Numbered from the stretch's first letter, positions 26,018 through 37,051 are shown. The stretch is 64,000 nucleotides of DNA from Gammaproteobacteria bacterium (GCA_020445255.1 JAGRGY010000016.1:62001-126000), one strand, 5' to 3'. The notes: generated by a model from the letters alone, not told the origin. A program made the numbers and translations.

Positions 26018-26922
26018 TGCGGCCCTCCTTCAAGGCAGCGGACAAACCCGTCCGCCAATTGGCGCATCAGTGTCGGGTAGGCGGACGGTCCGGGCGGAAT
26101 GTCGCTGCCAAGTGGGTCGAGCACGGCGTGGCGTATGTCCAGACCCTCGCCCAGACGGTCGATTAACCGCATATCGAACTGTGGTTCCGAGAACAGGCAA
26201 CGCACCTGCTCGCTGGCCAGCGCTGCACGCAGCTGGATCAGGTGCTGTGCCCCGGGGCGGTGTTCCGGGTGGGTCGTGACGGTCGCCACCCGATGCAGCC
26301 CGTAGCGTTGCTCGAGGTACTGGTAGGCGTCGTGAAACACCGCATAGGGTTGTTGCAGTCCCGCCAGCCGGTCGCGCAACTGGGCGTCGAGGGTTTGCAA
26401 CAGCGCACGGCTGCGTGCGGCATTGGTGCGATATAGCGTGGCGTTGACCGGATCCACCTCGCCGAGGACCGCCGCGATCCGATCGGTCATCGCAATCGCA
26501 TTGGCGGGAGAGAGCCAGATGTGCGGATCCGGCAACGTCTCCGATGCAGGGTTCTCTTGTTCGTCGTGATCGGCAGCGGGATCGCGCGCCTGCAGGCGTG
26601 TCAGTCCGGGTGACTCCAGCAACGCGACCGGCCGCGCATGCTCCCCGTCGCCCAGCATGCGCGCGAGCGGGCGTTCGAGTGCCGGACCGATCCAGAAAAC
26701 CACGTCGGCGTCGCGCAGGGCTCGGGCATCCGACGGACGCAGCGCGAAGGCATGTGGTGACTGTCGACCGCGCAGCAGCAGGTGCGGTACACCGACACCC
26801 TGCATGACGCTGGCGACGAGAGAGTGCACCGGCAGGATGCTCGCCACCACGCGCGGTGCCGCGGTCGCCGACGTGACGGCGCTTAGACCGAGCAACGCGA
26901 TGAGAGTGAGCAGACAACGCAT
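26014..26922 (-). CDS. znuA: Periplasmic zinc-binding protein
   Basis: 302-aa cluster A-I substrate-binding protein with a signal peptide (cleavage near SATAA, about residue 22). Metal ligands: His57 in SPHAF, His in DPHIWLSPANA and His in TTHPEHR. A short acidic, His-poor loop (AADHDEQENPAS) replaces the long His loop of enteric ZnuA. It delivers zinc to ZnuBC. First gene of the operon. Confidence 0.95.
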   Translation of the reverse strand: MRCLLTLIALLGLSAVTSATAAPRVVASILPVHSLVASVMQGVGVPHLLLRGRQSPHAFALRPSDARALRDADVVFWIGPALERPLARMLGDGEHARPVALLESPGLTRLQARDPAADHDEQENPASETLPDPHIWLSPANAIAMTDRIAAVLGEVDPVNATLYRTNAARSRALLQTLDAQLRDRLAGLQQPYAVFHDAYQYLEQRYGLHRVATVTTHPEHRPGAQHLIQLRAALASEQVRCLFSEPQFDMRLIDRLGEGLDIRHAVLDPLGSDIPPGPSAYPTLMRQLADGFVRCLEGGPQ

Positions 26923-26974
26923 GGACAGGCGCGGATCTCCGAGCGATGGGCCGATCGCCGATGGTATTGAAGTT

Positions 26975-26993
26975 AATGTTATACAATTACAAT
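26975..26993 (-). promoter_or_regulatory. Zur operator upstream of znuA
   Basis: AATGTTATACAATTACAAT matches the gammaproteobacterial Zur box core AATGTTATANTATAACATT at 15 of 18 defined positions and lies 53 bases upstream of the znuA start, in a local AT-rich patch. Binding of zinc-loaded Zur here would repress the whole znuA-zur-znuC-znuB operon. The divergent cyclase gene starts about 118 bases away on the other side and could be affected. Confidence 0.75.
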
Positions 26994-27110
26994 GCGCCGC
27001 GCACCCGGCTGTCCCGTCGGGGAACTCGGCTGTGGCGAAATAAGTCTTTGCGTTCGTGCGGTGTACACTGCGCCGCGGGGAACGCGCTCGAATGGGCGAG
27101 GGAGCCGACC

Positions 27111-28616
27111 ATGAGTCTAAGCCAGCACACCGAGCAGCCGTTGCTGTCCGTGCACCCGGGGCATGCCCCGGGTTTCGGCGCTATGCTGCGCAACATGTGG
27201 CGGCGCTACGACAATTCACCGATTCCACTCGGTGTGAAATGGTCAGTCAGCATCGCGGCACTCATCGTGCTCGCCATGGGCGTGCTCGGTTTCTACCTGA
27301 TCCAGCAGCAGGAGGCCGGGTACCGCAGCCAGGTCGACCGGTTCAGTCAGGTGGTCGTCGACCAGCTGGCGCGGGTTAGCGGTGAACCGCTGATGGCCGG
27401 CGACACGCTCACGCTGCAGATCCTGCTGCAGCGTCAGACCCAGAGTGAACTCGTTTTGGGTACGTCCCTCTTCGATGCCGATGGCAACACGGTCGTGACG
27501 GCGGGCGTTACCGCGCCGGATCGGCCCGCTTCCCTGTTCAACGTCGATGCGATCAAGTCGTGGGATTGGGAGAACGGCGAATATAAGGCACTCTCCTACG
27601 TCAGCCCGGTGCAGTTTCAGGACGTCAGGGCCGGCTACCTGATCGTCACCATCGACCGGTCACCGCTCGATCGAGACCTGCAGCAGACGTTGCGTTTCCT
27701 GATGATATCGACGCTGCTACTGATCTTCGTTGGCGTGATGCTCGCCTTCCTGCTCGCGCATCGGCTGTCACGCCCGATCGAACGCCTCGCCCGGGCTGCG
27801 GATTCACTCGACGACAACACATTGCACGGCGTTCTGGAGCGGCGAGACGAAATCGGACGCGTGCTAGAAACGTTCCGTCAGCTCGCCGACGGTGTGCGAC
27901 GCAAGAACCAGGTCGAAGCGGCCTTCTCCCGTTACGTGTCGCCCCAGGTTGCTCAGCAGGTGCTGGCCAGTGAGACAGCGCTCGGCGGCGACTGCGTGAC
28001 CGGCAGCGTGTTGTTCTGCGATATCGTCGGATTCACCGAGATGTCGGAGACACGCGAACCGGCCGACGTCGCGGCGCTGCTGAACGACTATTTCGGCTAT
28101 TTTGCCCTGGCCGCGGAAAGCTGCGGCGGAACGGTCGACAAGTTTATCGGGGACGCGATCATGATCGTGTTCGGCGCGCCACATGCGGATCCCCATCATG
28201 CGCTCAACGCCATGACCTGCGGGCTGCTGATCCAACAGCTGACCACGCGCATAAACAGCCTGCGCGGCAAAGCCGGTCAGCCTACCGTTCGTCTGCGGGT
28301 CGGCATCAGCAGCGGCCAGATGCTCGCCGGCAATCTGGGAAGCGCCGAGCGCATGCAGTACACGGTTGTCGGCGATACGGTCAACGTGGCGGCACGGCTC
28401 TGCAGCATGGCCGAACCCGGTGGTGTGCTGCTGACGTGCACAATGCTTGTAGGTGGCCAGCCTGGTCAGCCCGAACATTATGACGACCTCGGGCCGGCCC
28501 AGTTGCGTGGTCGCAAGGGCAACGTCGAGGTCTGCGCGATGGATGTCGATGCGGTCGCGCACGACGTCAATGCCGATCAATTGATTGAGCGGATACTCTC
28601 CGCGGCCGGTCGTTGA
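27111..28616 (+). CDS. Class III adenylate cyclase with HAMP domain
   Basis: 501-aa inner-membrane enzyme making cAMP. Two transmembrane helices (about 42-63 and 198-218) flank a periplasmic sensor, followed by HAMP and a cyclase domain. Metal-binding Asp residues are in FCDIVGFT and KFIGDAIMIVFG. The Lys before FIGD and the Asp in VVGDTVNVAARL are those expected for ATP rather than GTP. The ATG at 27111 has a GGGAG ribosome site; the longer frame upstream crosses the znuA promoter. It is adjacent to the next gene, which begins one base after its stop. Confidence 0.92.
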   Translation: MSLSQHTEQPLLSVHPGHAPGFGAMLRNMWRRYDNSPIPLGVKWSVSIAALIVLAMGVLGFYLIQQQEAGYRSQVDRFSQVVVDQLARVSGEPLMAGDTLTLQILLQRQTQSELVLGTSLFDADGNTVVTAGVTAPDRPASLFNVDAIKSWDWENGEYKALSYVSPVQFQDVRAGYLIVTIDRSPLDRDLQQTLRFLMISTLLLIFVGVMLAFLLAHRLSRPIERLARAADSLDDNTLHGVLERRDEIGRVLETFRQLADGVRRKNQVEAAFSRYVSPQVAQQVLASETALGGDCVTGSVLFCDIVGFTEMSETREPADVAALLNDYFGYFALAAESCGGTVDKFIGDAIMIVFGAPHADPHHALNAMTCGLLIQQLTTRINSLRGKAGQPTVRLRVGISSGQMLAGNLGSAERMQYTVVGDTVNVAARLCSMAEPGGVLLTCTMLVGGQPGQPEHYDDLGPAQLRGRKGNVEVCAMDVDAVAHDVNADQLIERILSAAGR

Positions 28617-29582
28617 ATGAAGCTGTGGTTGATCCTGGCGTCGGGTTTGCTGCTCGCCGCGTGTGCAGACATCAGCGAACGACTGCAGTCGCCCCGGCCA
28701 CTGGTAAAGCCGCCGGCGTCGGTCAGCGAGGCCGAAGCGATCGCACGCGATCTGGCCAGGCGCGGCCGCTGGTCGGAGGGTCAGCGCTACCTGGATGCCG
28801 CGGCGCTCAGTTTCGGCAACGATCCCGCGCTGGTGGCGGCGCGCGAGCGCCTGGCTGAAGATTGGTTGGCCGAGGAAAGGATCTTCGAAGACCGGATCCT
28901 TGTCGGCGATGCCGAAAACCTGCGCAACAAGGTGCAACTGCTCGAAAAGCTGTCGATGGCGCAGCCCGACGACCTGGTGATCACGTCACGCCGGATCTTT
29001 TGGAAAGAGAAGCTTGCGGGGAAGGTGGAGCCCTTGACCCAGTGCGCGGAAACGCACGTCATGACGACGCCGCAGCTGGCAAAACGCTGTTTCGAGATAG
29101 CCTCTTGGCTGCCCGCCGACGCGGGCATTGAGGCGCGCCTGACCAAAGTCGACGAGGAGTTGCGTACGATCGAGAGCGTCGCCGCCGAGCGCAGGCGCGC
29201 GAAGGAGGCGCGTGAGCGGCAGGCGCGTTCGCGCGTGCTTATGGACAACGCCAAGGCCGCGATCGACGCGCATGACTACCGCCAAGCGCTCGACACGCTC
29301 GACGAGGTCTCGAAGCTGCAGCCCAACAACGCCGAGGTGGCGGGTCTGCGCGAAGAGGCCCTGTCGATGATCAGCCCGCAGATCGAGGCGCTGATCAAAC
29401 TTGGCGACCACCTGTATCTGGATGAACAGCTCGAGGCAGCGGTGGCCACCTGGCAGGCGGCGCTGACGTTGAAGCCGCAGGACGAGGACATCGTGGCGCG
29501 CATCGAGCGCGCTAAAACCGTGTTGAGCAAATTGGAGACACTGCGGCGGCGGCAGAATGGCTCCGTACCGCCCGGCGAATGA
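28617..29582 (+). CDS. TPR lipoprotein downstream of adenylate cyclase
   Basis: 321-aa lipoprotein: signal sequence with lipobox LLAAC (Cys16). A helical, charged middle has a long coiled-coil-like stretch (about 175-210, ERRRAKEARERQARSRVLMD), and TPR-like repeats follow near 208-300 (YRQALDTLDEVSKLQPNNAEV, LEAAVATWQAALTLKPQ). It begins directly after the cyclase stop, so the two are co-translated. It probably acts in the periplasm at a membrane. A role as sensor or scaffold for the cyclase is inference. Confidence 0.8.
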   Translation: MKLWLILASGLLLAACADISERLQSPRPLVKPPASVSEAEAIARDLARRGRWSEGQRYLDAAALSFGNDPALVAARERLAEDWLAEERIFEDRILVGDAENLRNKVQLLEKLSMAQPDDLVITSRRIFWKEKLAGKVEPLTQCAETHVMTTPQLAKRCFEIASWLPADAGIEARLTKVDEELRTIESVAAERRRAKEARERQARSRVLMDNAKAAIDAHDYRQALDTLDEVSKLQPNNAEVAGLREEALSMISPQIEALIKLGDHLYLDEQLEAAVATWQAALTLKPQDEDIVARIERAKTVLSKLETLRRRQNGSVPPGE

Positions 29583-29633
29583 TCGCGCGACAAGGCCGCG
29601 CCATGGCCGGCATGGGCGCCGGTACCCATCGGT

Positions 29634-31151
29634 TTAGATAATGCTGCTGTTGAGCATGAAATGAGCACCGATACTGGCGGCATAGCCGAGCGCGATCGCC
29701 CACGTCCACTTCAGGTGCGAGAAAAAGGTGTAGATGCCACGCGCCTGACCCATCACGGCTACCCCGGCCGCGGACCCGATCGAGAGCAGCGATCCACCGA
29801 CGCCCGCGGTCAGCGTAACCAGTAGCCACTGGCCGTGCGACATCTCGGGGTTCATCGCCAGCACCGCGAACATGACCGGGATGTTGTCGACGATCGCCGA
29901 CAGCAATCCCACGAGGATGTTGGCACCGGTCGGCCCAAGCTGGCCGTACATCAGTTCCGAACCCAGCGACAGGTAGCCGAGGGTGCCGAGTCCACCGACG
30001 CACAGGATGATGCCGTAGAAGAACATCAGGGTGTCCCACTCGGCGCGTTCCAGCGATTTGAAGATGTTGTACTGCATCGTCCCCGCATGGTCCGCCGCAG
30101 GTGAAGCCGCGGGTCGAATCTCCGTTGCCTCCAGGTCGAGCTGTTGTTCCCCCAGTGCGTTTTCGCGCGATACCGGCAGCACGTCCTTGGGCTTTTTTGA
30201 GCCGCCAGTGTGTGCGCGCCGCTTCAGGTAGTAGCCAAAGAATTTCAGCAGACCGAGACCGGTCATCATGCCGAGCACCGGTGGCATGTGCAGGAAGTTG
30301 TGTGCCGACACGGCCATGATGATCGTCAGTATGAACAGTCCGACCACGAACCATGCGCCGTGCTTGAGTTCAGCCTGAGCCTCCACCGCGCTGGGTTTCT
30401 CCGATGGGACGGTGAAAGACATCAGTAGCGCCGGCACGAACCAGTTGACGACAGACGGGATCAGCAGTTCGAAGAACTCGTGAAACTGCACGATGCCCTT
30501 CTGCCACACCATCAGCGTCGTGATGTCTCCGAACGGCGAGAACGCACCGCCGGCGTTGGCTGCAATCACGATGTTGATACACGCCACCGTCACGAAACGG
30601 TGATTGGTGCCACCGACCGCCATGGCGACCGTGGCCATCAGCAGTGCCGTGGTCAGGTTGTCGGCGACCGGTGAAATCCAGAACGCGAGCAGGCCGGTCA
30701 GCCAGTAGATCGTGCGCAGCGAAAAGCCGCGGGTCACCAGCCAGACCCTCAGGGCATCGAACACACCGCGCTCCTCCATCGTGTTGATGTAGGTCATAGC
30801 GGCGAGCAGGAACAGAAACAGCTCGGCGAATTCGAGCAGGTTGTGACGCATTGCTGTTTCGGCGGTATGGATGTCTCCCGTATGTCCGTAAGCAACGGCG
30901 ACCAGCACCCAGATTATGCCGGCGGCGACGATCACCGGCTTCGACTTGCGCAGATGCAGCGTCTCTTCACCGATCACGAGGGCATAGGCGAGCACGAAGA
31001 CCAGCAGGCTGATCCAGCCCGCCCAGTGTGACGTGAAATCGATCGTGTGTGCCGTGCCCTCGGCAAGCGCCGGCAGGGGCATCAGCGCGGCGAGGAGCAG
31101 CGAAAAGCGGGTGGCAACGGTGGTCAGCGGCGATACTGCTTCGCGCCGCAT
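29634..31151 (-). CDS. nhaD: NhaD-type Na+/H+ antiporter
   Basis: 505-aa ion transporter of the IT/NhaD family, about twelve membrane helices. The N-terminus resembles a signal or first helix with a cleavage-like ALAEG. Motifs include the conserved ISPVADNLTTALLM and the stretch ANAGGAFSPFGDITTLMVW, the sodium-binding region of NhaD. A second start at 31184 adds eleven residues; neither has a strong ribosome site, so the exact start is uncertain. NhaD supports pH and sodium homeostasis in marine and alkaliphilic gammaproteobacteria. Confidence 0.9.
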   Translation of the reverse strand: MRREAVSPLTTVATRFSLLLAALMPLPALAEGTAHTIDFTSHWAGWISLLVFVLAYALVIGEETLHLRKSKPVIVAAGIIWVLVAVAYGHTGDIHTAETAMRHNLLEFAELFLFLLAAMTYINTMEERGVFDALRVWLVTRGFSLRTIYWLTGLLAFWISPVADNLTTALLMATVAMAVGGTNHRFVTVACINIVIAANAGGAFSPFGDITTLMVWQKGIVQFHEFFELLIPSVVNWFVPALLMSFTVPSEKPSAVEAQAELKHGAWFVVGLFILTIIMAVSAHNFLHMPPVLGMMTGLGLLKFFGYYLKRRAHTGGSKKPKDVLPVSRENALGEQQLDLEATEIRPAASPAADHAGTMQYNIFKSLERAEWDTLMFFYGIILCVGGLGTLGYLSLGSELMYGQLGPTGANILVGLLSAIVDNIPVMFAVLAMNPEMSHGQWLLVTLTAGVGGSLLSIGSAAGVAVMGQARGIYTFFSHLKWTWAIALGYAASIGAHFMLNSSII

Positions 31152-31365
31152 CCCGTGGTACCGGTCATTCCATGAGTTGCGCATGAGTCTGTCGTCCCGA
31201 TCTCTGGCGTTCGCATTGTCAGCCCAATCGGCATGGCAGATTCGAACTTGAGTGGTGACCCCGTCGGTGTCGCTGTGCCGGCGAGTCCGATCCCTGTCGT
31301 CCAAAGTGATGACGTGTATCGACCGCAACTGCGACAGACGGCCGACCGCCAGCAACGCGGTCTGA

Positions 31366-31452
31366 TGGTACCGAGGGTCGGACTCGAACCGACAAGCTGT
31401 TGCCAGCGGGGGATTTTGAGTCCCCTGTGTCTACCAATTCCACCACCCCGGC
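31366..31452 (-). tRNA. tRNA-Leu (CAA)
   Basis: An 87-nt type II tRNA on the minus strand. The acceptor stem GCCGGGG pairs with CCTCGGT (with two G-U pairs) ahead of the encoded ACCA end. The D-loop GTGGTGGAATTGGTAGACAC matches leucine tRNAs. The anticodon loop is CTCAAAA between GGGGA and TCCCC, giving anticodon CAA (reads UUG). A long variable arm separates it from the T arm GGTTCGAGTCC. Confidence 0.97.
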
Positions 31453-31464
31453 AGGAAGCTGGGG

Positions 31465-31492
31465 AGTATAGCGGTATCGGCTGTGCCGGCAA
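31465..31492 (-). promoter_or_regulatory. sigma70 promoter of tRNA-Leu
   Basis: On the minus strand TTGCCG (31487-31492), 16 bases, then TATACT (31465-31470) forms a near-consensus promoter about 13 bases from the tRNA 5' end, leaving a very short leader. The divergent queA start lies 26 bases from its -35. Confidence 0.75.
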
Positions 31493-31517
31493 GTGCCTGT
31501 GATACCATCGCGCGCCC

Positions 31518-32537
31518 ATGCGACTGAGTGATTTCAGATACGAGTTGCCGGAATGTCAGATCGCGCAGCGACCACTCGAGCGGCGCGGCGACAGCCGCCT
31601 TCTGTTCCTGCCTGCACAGGGCGCCGTCGAGGATCGGGTGTTCGCGTCGCTGCTCGACCTGGTACGGCCGGGTGACCTGTTGGTGTTCAACGACACGCGC
31701 GTCGTGCCCGCTCGTCTTCTCGGCAACAAGGACAGCGGCGGCAGGGTCGAGATCCTGGTCGAACGCGTGACCGCTGACGACGAGGCACTCGCGCATATCC
31801 GTGCCAGCAAGCCGCCGCGGAGCGGTGGTCGACTCATGGTCGGTGATGCGCCGATCGAGGTCGTGGGTCGCGATGACGATCTGTACCTGCTGCGTACCCA
31901 GGGCGGGAGCTTCGCTGAGCTGATGCGGCGGTACGGGCACGTGCCATTGCCGCCCTATATCCGGCGTGTCGATGACCCGCACGACGCCGAGCGCTATCAG
32001 ACCGTGTACGCGCAGCGACCCGGCGCGGTCGCGGCACCCACGGCCGGGCTGCACTTCGACCGTGACATGCTCGATCGTCTCGAGGCGGCCGGCATCGAGC
32101 GCGCAACGGTGACGCTGCACGTCGGTGCCGGCACGTTCCAGCCGGTCCGGGTCGACGACCTCGACCAACACCGCATGCACAGCGAGTGGCTCGAGGTCGG
32201 GCAGGACGCCGTCGATGCCGTTGCGCGGGCGCGGGAACGGGGAGGTCGCGTGGTGGCGGTAGGGACCACCAGTGTGCGCAGCCTGGAGGCGGCGGCCGCC
32301 GCGGGTGAACTCACGGCGTTTCGTGGTGACACGCGCCTGTTTATCCGGCCGGGTTATCGCTTCAGGGTTGTCGACGCCCTGCTCACGAATTTCCATTTGC
32401 CGGAATCGACCCTGTTAATGCTGGTGTGCGCGTTCGCCGGCTACGCGCGCACGATGGCCGCCTACCGCCATGCGGTCGCGCATGGCTACCGGTTCTTCAG
32501 CTACGGGGACGCGATGCTGGCGGAACGGGAGGCCTAA
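31518..32537 (+). CDS. queA: S-adenosylmethionine:tRNA ribosyltransferase-isomerase
   Basis: 339-aa enzyme adding epoxycyclopentanediol from SAM to preQ1 at tRNA position 34 in queuosine synthesis. The N-terminal [27 protein letters not shown], the AAPTAGLHF signature and the C-terminal [16 protein letters not shown] are diagnostic. tgt, the preceding pathway step, follows 137 bases later. Confidence 0.97.
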   Translation: MRLSDFRYELPECQIAQRPLERRGDSRLLFLPAQGAVEDRVFASLLDLVRPGDLLVFNDTRVVPARLLGNKDSGGRVEILVERVTADDEALAHIRASKPPRSGGRLMVGDAPIEVVGRDDDLYLLRTQGGSFAELMRRYGHVPLPPYIRRVDDPHDAERYQTVYAQRPGAVAAPTAGLHFDRDMLDRLEAAGIERATVTLHVGAGTFQPVRVDDLDQHRMHSEWLEVGQDAVDAVARARERGGRVVAVGTTSVRSLEAAAAAGELTAFRGDTRLFIRPGYRFRVVDALLTNFHLPESTLLMLVCAFAGYARTMAAYRHAVAHGYRFFSYGDAMLAEREA

Positions 32538-32543
32538 AAAAAA

Positions 32544-32566
32544 GGCGCGGCAGGGGGTGCCGCGCC
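32544..32566 (-). terminator. GC hairpin preceded by A8, terminator-like on the minus strand
   Basis: GGCGCGGCA (32544-32552), loop GGGGG, TGCCGCGCC (32558-32566) is a 9-bp perfect stem. Eight A residues (32536-32543) precede it on the plus strand, so read on the minus strand it is a stem followed by T8, a textbook intrinsic terminator pointing into the queA 3' end. On the plus strand it has no T tract. No minus-strand gene is visible upstream to need it. Confidence 0.6.
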
Positions 32567-32593
32567 AAGTTCCACCAAAGGAGGATGGAGGAG

Positions 32594-33784
<1,191 letters not shown>

Positions 33785-33788
33785 GGTA

Positions 33789-33797
33789 TGGCATAAT
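33789..33797 (+). promoter_or_regulatory. Extended -10 promoter element for yajC
   Basis: TGGCATAAT (33789-33797) is an extended -10 (TGn plus CATAAT) just after the tgt stop, 58 bases upstream of the yajC start. No good -35 is visible at the right distance, as expected for an extended -10 promoter. It may allow tgt-independent expression of yajC-secDF. Confidence 0.45.
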
Positions 33798-33854
33798 CGC
33801 GCTCCTTTGAACGGGCGCGGCAGACCGCGCCGCGGATCGAGACTGGAGCGCACG

Positions 33855-34181
33855 ATGAGTTTCTTTATTTCCGACGCATTGGCAGAGGGGCCGGTACCGG
33901 GCGGCGACGGCGGCATGTCGATCATTTTCCTGATCGGCATGTTCGTGATCATGTACTTCTTCCTGATCCGTCCACAGGTCAAACGCCAGAAGGAACACAA
34001 GGCCATGGTCGAGGCGCTCAAGAAGGGTGACGAGATCCAGACCATGGGCGGCCTGATGGGCAAGGTCAACGAACTCGGCGACAATTTCATGAAGGTCGAG
34101 GTCGCCGACGGCGTCGTCGTCACCGTGCGTAAGACCGCCGTCGAGGCCGTCATGCCGAAGGGCAGCCTGAAAGAGATGTAA
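33855..34181 (+). CDS. yajC: Preprotein translocase subunit YajC
   Basis: 108-aa membrane protein with one transmembrane helix (about residues 22-41, SIIFLIGMFVIMYFFLIRP) and a cytoplasmic domain. It is associated with SecDF. The ATG at 33855 matches known YajC N-termini; an earlier in-frame ATG would add sixteen residues unlike the family. Confidence 0.95.
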   Translation: MSFFISDALAEGPVPGGDGGMSIIFLIGMFVIMYFFLIRPQVKRQKEHKAMVEALKKGDEIQTMGGLMGKVNELGDNFMKVEVADGVVVTVRKTAVEAVMPKGSLKEM

Positions 34182-34232
34182 CCGCCACCGCCGCGCCGGT
34201 TCCCGACGTGGCTACATTCCGCTGGTCCGACA

Positions 34233-36089
34233 ATGCTTAACCAATATCCGTTGTGGAAGAACGTGCTGGTGGCGCTCGTGCTGCTGATCGGCCTTCTGTA
34301 CGCCCTGCCCAATCTGTACTCGCAGGATCCTGTGATCGAGGTGACCGGAACGCGCGGCGAACAGGTCGGTGAGACCTTGCAGCAAAACATCGTCGCCGCG
34401 CTGGAGCGTGCCCAGGTGCCGGTCAAGTCGACCGAACTGAAGGCCGACCGCCTGCAGATCCGTTTCAATGAACCGCAGGACCAGCTTGCCGGCCAGGACG
34501 TCGTAGCCAAGGCGCTGCCACCGGCGTTCACCCATGCGCTGACCTTATCGCCTGATGTGCCGGGATGGCTGACCGCGATCGGCGGCAAACCGATGAACCT
34601 GGGTCTCGACCTGCGCGGCGGCATCCATGTGCTGATCGACGTCGACATGGAGGCCGCGATCGCAAAGGCCGTGGAACGCGACGCCGGCAACATCCGTACG
34701 ACGCTGCGCAACGAAAAGATCCGCTACGTCACGGTCAAGGAGTCGGGCAACGGTATCGACGTGCGCCTCAAGGACGCCGCGACGCGCGATCAAACGGAAA
34801 AGGTGCTCGGTGGCGAATTCCGCGAACTGACCGTTAGCACGAGCGATCAGGACGGCGACTTCTACGTGCGCCTTTCGATGCCGCCGGACCAGGAACGTGC
34901 GGTTAAGAAGCTTGCGCTGGAACAGAACATCACCACGCTGCGCAACCGCGTCAACGCACTGGGTGTCGCCGAGCCGGTAATCCAGCAGCAGGGCGAGCGG
35001 CGCATCGTCGTCGAACTGCCCGGCGTCCAGGATCCGGGCAAGGTCAAGGATCTGCTCGGTGCCACCGCGACGCTCGAGTACCGCCTGGCCGATACCGACC
35101 TGGGCGCCGCCGCAGAGGCAGAACGCAGCGGACGGGTACCGCCGGGCTTGGCGCTTTACCGCGAGCGCAACGGGCGGCCTATCCTGCTCAAGCGTCAGGT
35201 CATCGTGACCGGTGACGAGATGACCAGCGCGTCGTCCGGCTTCGATCAGCAGTCGGGGCAGCCCGCAGTCATCGTCAACCTCGACAGCAAGGGCGCGCGC
35301 CGGATGCGCAACGTGACGACCGAGAACGTCGGCAAGCCGATGGCCGTCGTGTTCAAGGAAAAGCGTACGGTCGGGCGCGACAGCGAGGGCAAGCCGATCA
35401 GGGAGTGGGTCGAGGAGGTCATCAACGTCGCGACGATTCGCGAGCCATTCGGGCGGCGCTTCCAGACCACCGGCCTCGACAACCCGCAGGAGGCACACCA
35501 GCTGGCGCTCCTGCTGCGCGCCGGCGCGCTGGCCGCGCCGATAGACATCGTCGAGGAGCGCACGATCGGCCCGAGCCTCGGTCAGGACAACATCGACCAG
35601 GGCATCGTGTCGGTGGTCGTGGGCATGCTCGCGGTGGTTGTCGTGATGGCCGTGTATTACAAGGTGTTCGGACTGGTCGCCAACCTCGCGCTGGTCGCCA
35701 ACCTGGTGCTGATCGTCGCGCTGTTGTCGATGCTGCAGGCCACGCTGACGGTACCCGGCATCGCCGGCATCGTGCTGACGGTCGGCATGGCCGTGGATGC
35801 CAACGTGCTGATCTATGAGCGCATACGCGAGGAACTCGCGGTCGGATCGACACCGCAGGCGAGCATTCACGCCGGCTACGAGCGCGCCTTCAGTTCGATC
35901 CTCGACGCCAACGTGACCACGCTGATCGCGGCGGTCGTTCTGTTCTCGATCGGCAGCGGGCCGGTGCGCGGCTTCGCGGTGACGCTGGCAATCGGCATCA
36001 TCACCTCGATGTTCACGGCGCTGCTCGGCACGCGCGCCGTCATCAACATGGTCTACGGACGTAAACGCATCGCCAAGCTGGCGATCTGA
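34233..36089 (+). CDS. secD: Protein translocase subunit SecD
   Basis: 618-aa subunit of the SecDF-YajC complex that uses the proton gradient to pull proteins through SecYEG. Six transmembrane helices: one near the N-terminus and five after about residue 450, with the large periplasmic P1 domain in between. GLDLRGGIH and the TM4 stretch GIVLTVGMAVDANVLIYERIREEL (split here as the conserved Asp-Ala-Asn-Val motif) are present. secF follows 17 bases later. Confidence 0.97.
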   Translation: MLNQYPLWKNVLVALVLLIGLLYALPNLYSQDPVIEVTGTRGEQVGETLQQNIVAALERAQVPVKSTELKADRLQIRFNEPQDQLAGQDVVAKALPPAFTHALTLSPDVPGWLTAIGGKPMNLGLDLRGGIHVLIDVDMEAAIAKAVERDAGNIRTTLRNEKIRYVTVKESGNGIDVRLKDAATRDQTEKVLGGEFRELTVSTSDQDGDFYVRLSMPPDQERAVKKLALEQNITTLRNRVNALGVAEPVIQQQGERRIVVELPGVQDPGKVKDLLGATATLEYRLADTDLGAAAEAERSGRVPPGLALYRERNGRPILLKRQVIVTGDEMTSASSGFDQQSGQPAVIVNLDSKGARRMRNVTTENVGKPMAVVFKEKRTVGRDSEGKPIREWVEEVINVATIREPFGRRFQTTGLDNPQEAHQLALLLRAGALAAPIDIVEERTIGPSLGQDNIDQGIVSVVVGMLAVVVVMAVYYKVFGLVANLALVANLVLIVALLSMLQATLTVPGIAGIVLTVGMAVDANVLIYERIREELAVGSTPQASIHAGYERAFSSILDANVTTLIAAVVLFSIGSGPVRGFAVTLAIGIITSMFTALLGTRAVINMVYGRKRIAKLAI

Positions 36090-36106
36090 GGTCGGAGCAA
36101 GGCGTC

Positions 36107-37051
36107 ATGCAAATCATCAGCAACAGCCTCCGCATCGATTACATGCGGTTCAAGAACGCCGCGGTCGGGCTGTCCGTGGCCTGGCTGCTGGTCGCCGCGG
36201 CCGCGATTGCGATCCGCGGGTTGAACTTCGGCATCGACTTCACCGGCGGCACGTTGATCGAGGTCGGCTACCAGAACGACGTGCAGCTCGAGTCGGTCCG
36301 CGGCGCGCTGCAGGGTGCCGGATTCGGCTCGGCCGCAGTGCAGCGCTTCGGTACGCTGCGCGATGTCCTGATCCGGCTGCCCGTCGCAACCGATGCGGCG
36401 GAAGGCGACAACACGCGGGTCAGTAACGAAGTCTTCGCAGCGCTGTCCAAGGCCGCCGACGGCAAGGTCGAGTTGCGGCGGGTGGAATTCGTCGGGCCAC
36501 AGGTCGGCGACGAACTGGCCGAGGACGGGGCGCTCGCGGTACTTGTCGCGCTGATCGCGATCCTGATGTACGTGGCCATGCGTTTCGAATGGCGTTTCGC
36601 GGTGGGTGCCGTGGTTGCGCTGGCCCACGACGTGCTGTTCACGGTCGGCCTGTTCGCGCTGTTGCAGATCGAGTTCGATCTGCCGGTGCTCGCCGCGGTG
36701 CTGGCCGTCATCGGCTACTCGCTGAACGACACGATCGTCATCTTCGACCGCGTGCGCGAGAATTTCCGCAAGATGCGCAAAGGAACGCCCGACGAAATCG
36801 TAAACATCTCCGTCAACCAGACCATGTCGCGTACGATCATGACATCGGGCACGACCTTGATCGTGCTGCTGGCGCTGTTCTTCCTCGGTGGGGAGAACGT
36901 GCACGGCTTCTCGCTGGCGCTGATCGTGGGCGTCGTCGTGGGTACCTACTCGACGATCTACGTGGCATCGGCGGTGGCCCTGTGGCTGGGTGTCAGCAAG
37001 GCGGATCTGATGCCGGTCAAGAAAGAGGGCCTGGTCGACGACAGGCCGTGA
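36107..37051 (+). CDS. secF: Protein translocase subunit SecF
   Basis: 314-aa partner of SecD with six transmembrane helices. The NFGIDFTGGTLIEV start of the periplasmic loop and the NDTIVIFDRVREN motif are diagnostic. It is co-transcribed with secD. Two glycosyltransferase genes follow. Confidence 0.97.
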   Translation: MQIISNSLRIDYMRFKNAAVGLSVAWLLVAAAAIAIRGLNFGIDFTGGTLIEVGYQNDVQLESVRGALQGAGFGSAAVQRFGTLRDVLIRLPVATDAAEGDNTRVSNEVFAALSKAADGKVELRRVEFVGPQVGDELAEDGALAVLVALIAILMYVAMRFEWRFAVGAVVALAHDVLFTVGLFALLQIEFDLPVLAAVLAVIGYSLNDTIVIFDRVRENFRKMRKGTPDEIVNISVNQTMSRTIMTSGTTLIVLLALFFLGGENVHGFSLALIVGVVVGTYSTIYVASAVALWLGVSKADLMPVKKEGLVDDRP

